IMG/VR virus record: IMGVR_UViG_3300037247_001712
Span: 1-35,740 of that record
Length of the DNA stretch: 35,740 nt
Direction: 5' to 3' (one strand)
Origin: a virus
Part shown: one piece after another, positions 1 to 7,350 of the stretch
Layout of the letters: every line of letters starts with the position of its first letter
Numbering within the stretch: the stretch's first letter is position 1
Translations under genes and position numbers: made by a program
Notes under the pieces: model-generated
Told to the model about the DNA's origin: nothing
The model's database searches: none
The model's input: the letters and a program-made list of their open reading frames with translations, nothing else

Positions 1-127
1 TTTATAAATATCAATTTCACTATTTTTTGTCAGATTTTCTTCAATTTTAACAGGCGTAATAGAATCATTATCAGTAATAAACACTTCTCCAGTATCATTT
101 CTAATAGCAAAACCATCATCAATTAAA
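1..127. repeat. Left copy of 127-bp terminal direct repeat
   Basis: These 127 bases are identical to 35614-35740. A repeat of exactly 127 that starts mid-gene and keeps the reading frame is what an assembler leaves when it closes a circular contig with k=127. It is therefore more likely an assembly overlap than a biological terminal repeat. The unit genome is then 35,613 bp. Confidence 0.95.
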
Positions 128-1755
128 GTTTCTATATCTCCTTCCCTGTCATTACTATCTTCCAATAGAGATTTTACAAAATCTGCTATATCATCAAATG
201 GACAATCATCTCGTAATTCAGCAATAATTTCTGAAATATTTGCATCTTCATCGATCCTACCATCATCCATTGCTTCATCTATCATAATTTGACATTCTTC
301 TTTAGTATCAAGACCTTCTTCAGGCTCTATTTCGACTGGAGGAATAGTACCTTTATTAGTAATCATATCTTGGCCAACGCCTCCTGCACCTGCGCCGCCA
401 CTTGCTGAAACAATTCCAGCATTTCTCAATTTTTCAATAGCTTCTTCTCTATCACTACCACTACTCCCACGTAATGCACTATTTACAAGATCTGGTATAT
501 CATCATCGTCTACTTCATCACCTTCTATATCATCAATAACTTCCTCTACAGTTGGTTTTTTGGAAGTTATACGTCTGCGTGTAGGTATTTTTTCCCTTCT
601 TGCAATTTCCGCTTTCTCTGCCTTTTCTATTTCCTTCTTTTCTTTAGCTTCTGCTTTCTCTATTTCTTTTTTTGCTTTAGCCTCAGCTTTTGCTATTTCC
701 TTAGCTGTTTTAGCTGCGGCTTTTTCAGCTTTCTCTATTTCCTTCGCCGCTGCTTTTTCTTGTTTTGCCGTTTCTTTAGCAGCTGCCTTGGCTGCTTTTA
801 ATGTATCCTTTTCTTCTTTGGCTACACTCTTCTTAGTCTCCTTTGCTGCTTCCTTTGCTCCAAGAAAAGCCTGTCTGATATCGTCTGGCAGTAATTTAGT
901 TTCACCGCTCAATATCTGATCTGCAACTATTGACATTAATTCAGGATCTACGAAAGTTTTAAATTGAGCCAATAAAGAGTTCTTTACATTTCTAAGTACT
1001 TCGGCATGAGTCTCTCCTTCAATTTCTTGTATAAATTTATCTGTTACAATTCCTGTTTGTTCTGGAAATGTTGAATCTCTTTGATTCTGCATAGCCTCTT
1101 TTGTTTCTTTTATATATTTTTTAATGGGATTAATAAAGGCTTTTACAGCAGAAAGACCAAGATCTTTAATTAGCTCCAAAGTTGATTTAGCTTCTTCTGG
1201 TAATGTAGGATCTTGTATTATACTGTCAAGACTAGAATCAATTTCGCTATCGCCTTTTCCGCTAATTGTAAATGAAGCACTTGTTATAGAATCAGGTGCA
1301 ACAATATTAGAGCTAATATTACGTAAACTCTCATTTACATTTAATTTTCTTCCCCTTGTACTCAAAGAACCACCACGAGACTCTCTACTACCAACAGGAA
1401 AAGGAGAAGGAGGTCCAACAAACGATGGTGAGACAGAATCCTTTTTCCGGCTACTAGCACCACCACCAATGCTTCCAGGCCTAGAACCACCAACTTGACC
1501 AGGCCTACCAGCATGTGCAAAATGACCAGAACCTATACCACCATATTTTATAACTGGACAGTTTTTATTATCCTTACATTGTTCGATTAACTTCAAAGGA
1601 TCGGAGTTATCAAATTCAGCGGGAAATGGAAATTCTAATTTATGATCTGAACTTAAACGAGTTTTAGGGAACCCAATAAGACTTGCCGTAGGATCATCCA
1701 TAAAAGCATATTTATGAACATCATCAGGTTTTGGAAATGGTAATTTCAATGTCAT
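1..1755 (-). CDS. Prohead protease/scaffold polyprotein, N-terminal 585 residues (continues at 35613)
   Basis: N-terminal part of a 984-residue protein that crosses the circular joint and ends at 34414. The frame stays open from the ATG at 1755 to base 1 and resumes in phase at 35613. Visible parts: a globular start; near residues 73-87 a glycine-rich GSGHFAHAGRPGQVGGS motif of a kind that recurs in phage head proteins; a Pro/Ser/Gly linker; a helical segment (about 170-280); a very Lys/Ala/Glu-rich coiled coil (about 290-385); then an acidic region. The protease itself is in the C-terminal part. The coiled coil probably acts as an internal scaffold, as in capsid protease-scaffold fusions. 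Mu-type protease I is usually about 360 residues, so this is unusually long. No Shine-Dalgarno precedes the ATG, but a promoter-like sequence does. No separate MuF gene is seen between portal and protease. Confidence 0.8.
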   Translation of the reverse strand, partial: MTLKLPFPKPDDVHKYAFMDDPTASLIGFPKTRLSSDHKLEFPFPAEFDNSDPLKLIEQCKDNKNCPVIKYGGIGSGHFAHAGRPGQVGGSRPGSIGGGASSRKKDSVSPSFVGPPSPFPVGSRESRGGSLSTRGRKLNVNESLRNISSNIVAPDSITSASFTISGKGDSEIDSSLDSIIQDPTLPEEAKSTLELIKDLGLSAVKAFINPIKKYIKETKEAMQNQRDSTFPEQTGIVTDKFIQEIEGETHAEVLRNVKNSLLAQFKTFVDPELMSIVADQILSGETKLLPDDIRQAFLGAKEAAKETKKSVAKEEKDTLKAAKAAAKETAKQEKAAAKEIEKAEKAAAKTAKEIAKAEAKAKKEIEKAEAKEKKEIEKAEKAEIARREKIPTRRRITSKKPTVEEVIDDIEGDEVDDDDIPDLVNSALRGSSGSDREEAIEKLRNAGIVSASGGAGAGGVGQDMITNKGTIPPVEIEPEEGLDTKEECQIMIDEAMDDGRIDEDANISEIIAELRDDCPFDDIADFVKSLLEDSNDREGDIETLIDDGFAIRNDTGEVFITDNDSITPVKIEENLTKNSEIDIYK

Positions 1756-1762
1756 AACAAGA

Positions 1763-1791
1763 ATAATTGCGGAAATATTTTGTTATGTCAA
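1763..1791 (-). promoter_or_regulatory. Candidate sigma70 promoter for the protease-capsid operon
   Basis: On the minus strand TTGACA (1791-1786) is followed by 17 bases and AATTAT (1768-1763). The expected start of transcription falls at or within three bases of the protease ATG (1755), which lacks a Shine-Dalgarno, so the transcript might be leaderless. The -35 is perfect and the -10 is weak. Confidence 0.45.
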
Positions 1792-1808
1792 GTAAAAAAT
1801 ATAAACTT

Positions 1809-1823
1809 CTGTCATTATGGCAG
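1809..1823. other. 15-bp near-palindrome related to 14543-14557
   Basis: CTGTCATTATGGCAG lies between the stop at 1825 and the protease promoter. It differs by one base from the perfect palindrome CTGCCATTATGGCAG at 14543. It could be a regulator site or a weak hairpin at the end of the upstream gene. Chance is possible with only two copies. Confidence 0.35.
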
Positions 1824-1824
1824 G

Positions 1825-2205
1825 CTATAGGAAGATATTGGATTTGTTTGGTTTCTTGTCAACAACCTTTAATCCTGTCAGTTGTCGCACAAGTTTTAAT
1901 TGCAGATTAGATAGACGATTATAGTTTAGAAGTAATTCTCTATCTTCTGTAGATGGCTTTAAAATATTTATATGCTTTAGTTCAGGTTGGATTTTATTTA
2001 CTAATGCTGTACATTCATTAAGCTGTGTTTTTAATGATTCGGTTGGATATTTGGGTGAGTTCTTTTTCCAGTTATATTTTTTTGACCAATGAAAAACAGT
2101 CTGATGCTGTTTAATACCTTTTTGTTTTGCAATCTTCCGAAAGGAAAAACCTTGTTGCCATAATTTTTCAGCATCTTTAATAAAATCAATTGAATAATTA
2201 CCCAT
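1825..2205 (-). CDS. Small HTH protein, terminase small subunit-like
   Basis: A 126-residue protein. The N-terminal third (about 5-45, ...LWQQGFSFRKIAKQKGIKQH...W..KYNW) reads as a helix-turn-helix of the kind found in phage terminase small subunits and Mu gp27-like proteins. The C-terminal half is helical with Leu-rich segments and could oligomerise. I chose the ATG at 2205 because it overlaps the portal stop (ATGGGTAA) and has AAAGGAT just upstream; a longer frame to 2253 would need a non-ATG start deep in the portal gene. Its place after the portal is unusual, since small terminase normally precedes the large subunit. A transcriptional regulator is the alternative. Confidence 0.5.
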   Translation of the reverse strand: MGNYSIDFIKDAEKLWQQGFSFRKIAKQKGIKQHQTVFHWSKKYNWKKNSPKYPTESLKTQLNECTALVNKIQPELKHINILKPSTEDRELLLNYNRLSNLQLKLVRQLTGLKVVDKKPNKSNIFL

Positions 2206-3346
2206 CTTGAATAGATCCTTTGTGGTCGGGATCTTTCTCGTTAACACTATCAACTGTTTTGGGAATTATAAAATCAATTTTAGGCGGTAGTGGATTAGCA
2301 AAGTTCAGCCTAGTAAACCTATCAATAATTTGAGGCTGGATTGTTTTTCTGAGAATCCTTACATCATTTATTTTATACTCCGCCCTTACGTCTGTATGAG
2401 TGCGAGAAAGGGCATAAGAACCACGTCTGCCTTCTTCAACAGTTTGTGTTGCACCCAAAGCCGCTTTGGACATTTCGGCATTGCACGCATCAATCATATT
2501 TTGATAACTGATATCACCCTGGGAAACTTTTGCGAACTCTAAAGTAAAACTATCGGGAATAGAAATACCAGAAGAATTCTGTAAATCTTCAAGTGCAGCA
2601 TTCGCCGCAGTTTGTAAAGCAGTTGAAGTATCACCGCTTGGATATTTCATTATTGCTGTGGGCCCACCGAACTTTTCCAGGAATATAGCCCAAAATTTAA
2701 AACCAGTTTCTTTTTTGAACCAATAATACCAATATAGTTTTTCTAATAATGGTTTGCCATATGGAGAATTAGAATCGAAATTTGCATGTAAGAATTTTTC
2801 CATTGGTAACTTCTTTTCATCTGAAAAGCTCTGTAACTTAAACCATAACTCATAACCAGTTTTCTTTTTTACCTTAAATATGAAATGTTGTTGTTGATGG
2901 AATACTAATTTAGCAATAACAATCTTGTTTTGAAATTCATCATTTTTATTTGTTGGCCTGGAAACTATTTCATGTATAGAAAACCCCTTGGGTATTGCAT
3001 CGAGAATATCAAAGAAATGGTTTTCAATCGGAATTTCATCTAAGAGAAACTGAATGAAGATCATTTGCTCTGCGGCTTCTAGGGAATCGTTTTTAGGTTC
3101 GAGGGTATAAGGAAAAGAGCCAGCGCCCATTTTACGAGTTGTGATTATCGAGTACACATGAGCATCTGTATCAAGCATCTTGTCATAATAATCAAAACCT
3201 TCATGTTGTAGTATCTTGTCGGGGGACCGTAGTTCTAAATCAAACTTTGTAAATAAATCTTTGTTTAAAAGGACAACAGCATTTTCGTGTACAGGTGATT
3301 TTACTTTAGCTGATTTAGATACTCTTCTATTGTTTTTATGTGCCAT
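2198..3346 (-). CDS. Portal protein, Mu gp29-like (DUF935 family)
   Basis: A 382-residue protein that should form the dodecameric portal at the capsid vertex through which DNA is packaged. The diagnostic block is at about 195-225, YGKPLLEKLYW followed by WFKK and FKFWAIFLEKFGGP, which is typical of Mu gp29/DUF935 portals. Also typical is the later stretch with YQNMIDACNAEMSKAALGAT and GSYALSRTHTDVR. The length is a little short of Mu gp29. The ATG at 3346 has no Shine-Dalgarno; a TATAAC lies six bases upstream. Terminase, portal, protease and capsid follow in this order on the minus strand, the usual head-gene order. Confidence 0.85.
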   Translation of the reverse strand: MAHKNNRRVSKSAKVKSPVHENAVVLLNKDLFTKFDLELRSPDKILQHEGFDYYDKMLDTDAHVYSIITTRKMGAGSFPYTLEPKNDSLEAAEQMIFIQFLLDEIPIENHFFDILDAIPKGFSIHEIVSRPTNKNDEFQNKIVIAKLVFHQQQHFIFKVKKKTGYELWFKLQSFSDEKKLPMEKFLHANFDSNSPYGKPLLEKLYWYYWFKKETGFKFWAIFLEKFGGPTAIMKYPSGDTSTALQTAANAALEDLQNSSGISIPDSFTLEFAKVSQGDISYQNMIDACNAEMSKAALGATQTVEEGRRGSYALSRTHTDVRAEYKINDVRILRKTIQPQIIDRFTRLNFANPLPPKIDFIIPKTVDSVNEKDPDHKGSIQDG

Positions 3347-3390
3347 AGACAGTTATATTGATAATTTATTCTGAAATTGCAAATAAAATA

Positions 3391-3612
3391 TTAGACAACT
3401 GTCTTATCACAAGCAAGAGATATTAATACATTGGCTAGATTTATTGTTTGTTGGCGGGTGAATCTAATTGCTTTTACAGGTTCCCGAAATGCTATGACTA
3501 CTTGGCCATTTACAATATTAATAGTAATGTTAATTTCTTTGGGGATTTCTTTTGGTGGGTTCTTATCTTTTTTATAATTAAACAAGTTTATAATCTTTGA
3601 GTCATTTCCCAT
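3391..3612 (-). CDS. Hypothetical protein, 73 residues
   Basis: Not recognised. It has a basic, Asn/Lys/Pro-rich N-terminus and a predicted beta segment (INITINIVNGQVVIAF), then a helix (RQQTINLANVLISLAC). It overlaps the end of the SpeD-like gene by 11 bases in another frame, so it is translated from the same message. It sits between the SpeD-like gene and the portal. Confidence 0.6.
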   Translation of the reverse strand: MGNDSKIINLFNYKKDKNPPKEIPKEINITINIVNGQVVIAFREPVKAIRFTRQQTINLANVLISLACDKTVV

Positions 3613-3988
3613 TCCACACCCCCCTTTTAATAGTATTTACATTAAACATTATTGCCCCAAAGTAGTTTCTGGTGAACTTGATTGCATCTATGTTGTCAAA
3701 TGGCTTACATGAAAATATATTAATATATGCTTCTTTCAATATAGTTAACGCATGTATGGTTATCGAACTTGTGATTATAAATTGAACTGCGGTAATACCA
3801 ACAACATGAGGCTCAGTTCTTTTTTCTTTTTCTGGAATTCCTTCATCATCCCAAAAATATAGATCTTCCCTTTTCATATCTATAAGATCGCACAGCCCGA
3901 TAAAATATGCTGCTATATGTTCTCGGGTAAACATTAGTATATCACAGCCCTTTAGGTCTAGAATTAATTCTTGGCCGTATGATTTCAT
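3602..3988 (-). CDS. speD: S-adenosylmethionine decarboxylase (SpeD)-like pyruvoyl enzyme
   Basis: A 128-residue protein matching the small bacterial AdoMet decarboxylase fold. It opens with GQELILDLKGCD, like the GxHxxxDLxGC start of SpeD. The self-cleavage site reads TSSITIH. Ser74, His79 and Cys94 have the same +5 and +20 spacing as Ser63, His68 and Cys83 of the Thermotoga enzyme; Ser74 would become the pyruvoyl group. The residue before Ser74 is Thr rather than Glu, and the one after is Ser rather than His, so substrate or cleavage may differ. Known relatives of this family have become ornithine or arginine decarboxylases, so the substrate is open. Strong Shine-Dalgarno (AGAAAGGGGG). It sits oddly inside the packaging module, between the glycosylase-like gene and the portal. 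Confidence 0.72.
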   Translation of the reverse strand: MKSYGQELILDLKGCDILMFTREHIAAYFIGLCDLIDMKREDLYFWDDEGIPEKEKRTEPHVVGITAVQFIITSSITIHALTILKEAYINIFSCKPFDNIDAIKFTRNYFGAIMFNVNTIKRGVWNGK

Positions 3989-4008
3989 TTTTCCCCCTTT
4001 CTAATAAT

Positions 4009-4551
4009 TTAAATAAGTTTTAAATTACATGCTCTCCATATAATAATATCAACTGTTCTTAATTTATCACCAGTTTGATCTGCAAGTTTTTTACATAAAG
4101 ATAATACATCAGTATTATACTTTTTTGCAATTCTTATTAAATGGCGATCTGGCTTAACGCAATCCTCACCAAGATTTTTAGCTAAATGATATTTTGTAAT
4201 ATCTCCAATAAAATGAAGGCTCTTGCAAAATTCAATTTTATCTTTCGCTTTTGTGTATTTATCAAACAACAATTTATGTTGATTAATCATTAATTTTATT
4301 GCACTAACTTTTCCTTTATGTCCAAATACACTAGAAATATCTTTTTTATCACAAATCGCCTGTAATATTTTCTCATAAATTTTTTCAGCAATTTGATTTT
4401 TCATACCTGAATTACAAACAACCCAAATAAATTGAATACAAAATTCAGTAGAATCTTTGCATGGCTTGATATCTTCTGACCAATCAATTTCATTGGCAAA
4501 TCCTTTTTTAATAATTTCATCTTTAAGGTCAAGATATGTTTTTAAGTCCAT
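4009..4551 (-). CDS. HhH-GPD DNA glycosylase-like protein
   Basis: A 180-residue, all-helical protein. A helix-hairpin-helix candidate is LHFIGDITKYHLAKNLG (112-128), followed by KPDRHL (133-138), where Asp135 sits where HhH-GPD glycosylases carry the catalytic Asp. The front half has FIWVVCNSGM and a GHKGK segment seen in phage members of this group. It may remove or bind a damaged or modified base, or act as a structural relative: related helical domains also occur in phage thymine-hypermodification proteins. No Fe-S cysteine cluster is visible. It starts seven bases after the terminase stop with no clear Shine-Dalgarno, so it is probably coupled to it. Confidence 0.6.
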   Translation of the reverse strand: MDLKTYLDLKDEIIKKGFANEIDWSEDIKPCKDSTEFCIQFIWVVCNSGMKNQIAEKIYEKILQAICDKKDISSVFGHKGKVSAIKLMINQHKLLFDKYTKAKDKIEFCKSLHFIGDITKYHLAKNLGEDCVKPDRHLIRIAKKYNTDVLSLCKKLADQTGDKLRTVDIIIWRACNLKLI

Positions 4552-4558
4552 TATATTA

Positions 4559-6085
4559 TTAATAATTTGACAAATGTTCCTGATACTTAGATTTATTCTT
4601 AAACAATTTACTCTGTGTTACAATTCTTTTAGTTGGTGTGAAATTAATTCTCTGCGACATTGCAAGAGTAGAACTTTTCTTATAAACAAAATCAAATAAT
4701 ACGTCTGTTAATGCTGCGCCCACGGCAAGACATGACGAATCAATCGCATCGTCTAATTCATCACCCGGAGCAATTAATTTAAAAGAAGAACCACTATATA
4801 TCTTCTCGCAATTAAGAAATTGACGAGTCAGAGATATCCACGGCCCAAAATCTTTAATGCGAGGCCGAATTAATCTCTTATGTTTTATTTCACTAAGAAG
4901 TTTATCGTGAAGAGTAGGAAGATTAAACGCAGTAACACCAACCACTTTCTCCCCAAAAATTGCTTTAAGGAAATCAGTATTAGTATCTCCCACGCCAGTT
5001 GACTCTGACCATATTTTTTTCAACCGTGGATATTTATTCAAAAATATCTGAATTTTAATATGTTGTTGAGGATAATCATCACCTTGTAATTCCAGGAGAT
5101 CAATAAATTTTAGGCACAGTAAAGTTTTTTCAATTACAGTTACAAACGTATTAGTTAAAGTTTTCCCCCAATCAATACCAACATATATATTATCTGAAGT
5201 AGTTTCCCCTGGATTATAATTACCAATCATATCAATATTATCCCAAAGTTCAGGAGTGATGGGATTGCCGGTTTTCAAATTCCAGATTAAAAGAAAGTTT
5301 AATTGAAATTCACTTGAATCCTTGGATATACGAGTTAATTCTTTTTTTACCCATTTGGTATAATTTTCAGAATACTTCTGCGCTTCAGCATATGGAAGTC
5401 GCGAATGTAATCCTTCTTTTTTATTAGTTTGAATTTGATTATAAAAGGAAAGTTTAGCAGTCCACGAAATTCCATAAGATATAATAGTTCCATTAGTCGA
5501 TGATACCATTGGAGAATATGCTTTATGCCAGGAGTAGGCAACAATTTTGTGAGCTTCGTCAAATATCAATAAATGAGCACTTTCACCTTCAGTTACAGAA
5601 ATAGGATTCCCAGACAAAGCAATTATTGATGAACCATTACTAAGACCAAATAAAGATAAAGATCTATTTGTTACTTCAATTTCTAAATCAGACAGGAGGG
5701 CAATGTAATAAGGTTTTAGGGAAATGCCTTTTAATCGTTTGAGTGTAATTCGTGCTTGTTCAATTTTCGGCGCTACGATTACAATATTAAAACCATTTTT
5801 AAAAATATGTAGGCTGGGAAATATGTCAGTATATTTTTTCTGTTTAGCCAGTTCAGGAAGTAAGACCATACAGATTTGAGATAGTATAACTATTGATGTG
5901 GTTTTCCCTGTCTGCCTTGCATGTTCCCGAGTCAGAGAATTACCGTAACCGAATAGGATATCTTCAAGTTCAACAAGAAGAACGTCTAGTTGATATGGAT
6001 ATAGATCCTCGTTGAATATATGTTTCTTGATTAGAGATATAAAGTTTGAAGGTAGAAGGGTTAGTAGTTTTGGTTTATCTTTCAT
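4559..6085 (-). CDS. terL: Terminase large subunit
   Basis: A 508-residue packaging motor. ATPase half: Walker A-type RQTGKTT (57-63), Walker B LLIFDEAH (172-179) and a likely coupling motif near SYGISW (203-208). Nuclease half (RNase H fold): VGIDWGK with Asp305, SESTGVGD (360-367), and DELDDAID (442-449) carrying the C-terminal acidic residues. It cuts concatemeric DNA and drives it through the portal. Full length for the family, with all expected catalytic residues. Its position upstream of the portal is conventional. The ATG at 6085 has only a weak ribosome site. Confidence 0.92.
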   Translation of the reverse strand: MKDKPKLLTLLPSNFISLIKKHIFNEDLYPYQLDVLLVELEDILFGYGNSLTREHARQTGKTTSIVILSQICMVLLPELAKQKKYTDIFPSLHIFKNGFNIVIVAPKIEQARITLKRLKGISLKPYYIALLSDLEIEVTNRSLSLFGLSNGSSIIALSGNPISVTEGESAHLLIFDEAHKIVAYSWHKAYSPMVSSTNGTIISYGISWTAKLSFYNQIQTNKKEGLHSRLPYAEAQKYSENYTKWVKKELTRISKDSSEFQLNFLLIWNLKTGNPITPELWDNIDMIGNYNPGETTSDNIYVGIDWGKTLTNTFVTVIEKTLLCLKFIDLLELQGDDYPQQHIKIQIFLNKYPRLKKIWSESTGVGDTNTDFLKAIFGEKVVGVTAFNLPTLHDKLLSEIKHKRLIRPRIKDFGPWISLTRQFLNCEKIYSGSSFKLIAPGDELDDAIDSSCLAVGAALTDVLFDFVYKKSSTLAMSQRINFTPTKRIVTQSKLFKNKSKYQEHLSNY

Positions 6086-6093
6086 TTTTTCAT

Positions 6094-6354
6094 CTAGCTA
6101 GCCTTTGCACCTGTGGCTTCGATGTTTTCAGCTTCTTTAATATATCTTAATGCTGTATCGTGTCTTGATTCATTAGGATACTTGCTAGCTACAGCCATAA
6201 TCAAATTATTGTATTTGTTATGCAATAATAATTCTTCCTTTTTTTCTCTTTCCACATAATCAATAATGGCTTGCTTGGCTTCAACATAAAAATGGTTATT
6301 TGAACATGCATCTCTGTATTCCTCAATTAATTCGTTCAGTTTATCATTATTCAT
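6094..6354 (-). CDS. Hypothetical helical protein, 86 residues
   Basis: Not recognised. It is mostly helical and charged (LIEEYRDACSNNHFYVEAKQ). I place the start at the ATG at 6354, which overlaps the previous stop as ATGA; a TTG start four codons upstream is possible. It ends eight bases before terL, so it may be a terminase partner by position only. Confidence 0.6.
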   Translation of the reverse strand: MNNDKLNELIEEYRDACSNNHFYVEAKQAIIDYVEREKKEELLLHNKYNNLIMAVASKYPNESRHDTALRYIKEAENIEATGAKAS

Positions 6355-6542
6355 TTTTTTAACCAATAATTCTCATCTATTATTCCCGCATCACTTTCAA
6401 CAATTGAATTATTTTCTAAAAATTTAGTTAAGTATTTATATGGATTATTTGTGGGATCTTTCAATATTTCCCTCTCTGTAAAATGTTCACCTTTGCATTG
6501 AATAATATCACCAGCTTTAAATTTTTGATTATCGTATTTCAT
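6351..6542 (-). CDS. Hypothetical protein, 63 residues
   Basis: Not recognised. It starts MKYDNQKFKAGDIIQCKGE, which reads like a small SH3-like beta protein (the KAGDII pattern). It overlaps both neighbours by four bases (ATGA), placing it firmly in the operon. Confidence 0.6.
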   Translation of the reverse strand: MKYDNQKFKAGDIIQCKGEHFTEREILKDPTNNPYKYLTKFLENNSIVESDAGIIDENYWLKK

Positions 6543-6682
6543 TTTATTCCCTTCCTACCCTTTTGCATTACTTTCTGTTGACTAGAAGTAATTGCACGTT
6601 TTGATTTCCTTCCACCTTTAGAAGCCAAATATATAGCAATGATTCTATCACTGATTTCTTTTAAACATGATGGGCATTTCAT
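6539..6682 (-). CDS. Small basic CxxC protein, 47 residues
   Basis: A short frame with ATGA overlaps at both ends (6682 with the upstream stop, 6539 with the downstream start). The protein begins MKCPSCLKEISDRI, a single CPSC zinc-knuckle-like pair, then a very basic tail (GGRKSKRAITSSQQKVMQKG). It may bind nucleic acid; the function is unknown. Confidence 0.6.
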   Translation of the reverse strand: MKCPSCLKEISDRIIAIYLASKGGRKSKRAITSSQQKVMQKGRKGIK

Positions 6683-7011
6683 TTCTTTTCTTTTAAAATT
6701 GCCTTATTCCCTTTAATTTCCCAATTATCAAATTCCTTTTGCTTCACACCATTCAAAGCAAGCCAGATTTTAAATGTATTAAAATAATCATTACTTGCCT
6801 TTTCAATAGCCAGTTTTATAGCAGTCAATCTTAAATTTGCTAATTCATTATATCGCCTGTACTCTTCCAATTTGATTAAAGTTTCATCGTTGATAATTGT
6901 TCCAGATTTTAATTCAACACTCGATCTGAAAGTAACCTCATCTGCGACCAAGACAATATTACATATAAAACAAATTACAATCATCGAAATAAATATTCTA
7001 AATGCACCCAT
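6679..7011 (-). CDS. Exported or membrane-anchored small protein
   Basis: A 110-residue protein with an N-terminal hydrophobic segment (about 4-22, FRIFISMIVICFICNIVLV) that may be a signal peptide or anchor, followed by a helical periplasmic part. The Shine-Dalgarno AAGGAG lies inside the end of the upstream gene. It could be spanin-like, but there is no further support. Confidence 0.6.
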   Translation of the reverse strand: MGAFRIFISMIVICFICNIVLVADEVTFRSSVELKSGTIINDETLIKLEEYRRYNELANLRLTAIKLAIEKASNDYFNTFKIWLALNGVKQKEFDNWEIKGNKAILKEKK

Positions 7012-7300
7012 AAAGTCTCCTTTCTTTTAGTTCATTCACATATACTATAGATGTTCGGGGAATAGTCATTTCTCCGCAACCTTGTTCTCCTGCATGAATT
7101 TCTTTATTTTCTGGAGACATATGAGGAATGATAACTACATTATATTGGCTTTCCCTTACAAGCCATCCAACAGAATAACAAAAATGTTCTGGTGGTGTTT
7201 TGTCAGGAATATCTCCCCATTGAGAAGTGCATCCAACACTATCTCTCCATTTGATATAGACGAGTTTATATTTTATGTTACATTCAATTAGTTTTGTCAT
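6998..7300 (-). CDS. Conserved phage-type hypothetical protein, 100 residues
   Basis: It begins MTKLIECNIKYKLVYIKWRD and continues with CTSQWGD, FCYSVGWLVRESQYNVVIIPHM. This layout (IKWxDS..., SVGWL, then a hydrophobic strand ending in PH) recalls a widespread small phage protein of unknown role. It is the first gene after the promoter at 7310-7338, with AGGAT before its ATG. Confidence 0.6.
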   Translation of the reverse strand: MTKLIECNIKYKLVYIKWRDSVGCTSQWGDIPDKTPPEHFCYSVGWLVRESQYNVVIIPHMSPENKEIHAGEQGCGEMTIPRTSIVYVNELKERRLYGCI

Positions 7301-7309
7301 AAGTTATCC

Positions 7310-7338
7310 TATTTATCATAACCGCTTATGAAAGTCAA
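7310..7338 (-). promoter_or_regulatory. Candidate sigma70 promoter for the packaging genes
   Basis: On the minus strand TTGACT (7338-7333), a 17-base spacer and TAAATA (7315-7310), within the only gap between the appendage genes and the terminase cluster. The -35 is good and the -10 is imperfect. Confidence 0.45.
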
Positions 7339-7350
7339 GTTAAATATTAT

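Noticed and set aside
560-919. 119-codon plus-strand frame rich in Ala, Phe and Ser
   Set aside because: It is the reverse of the Lys/Ala/Glu coiled coil of the protease arm; the minus strand explains it.
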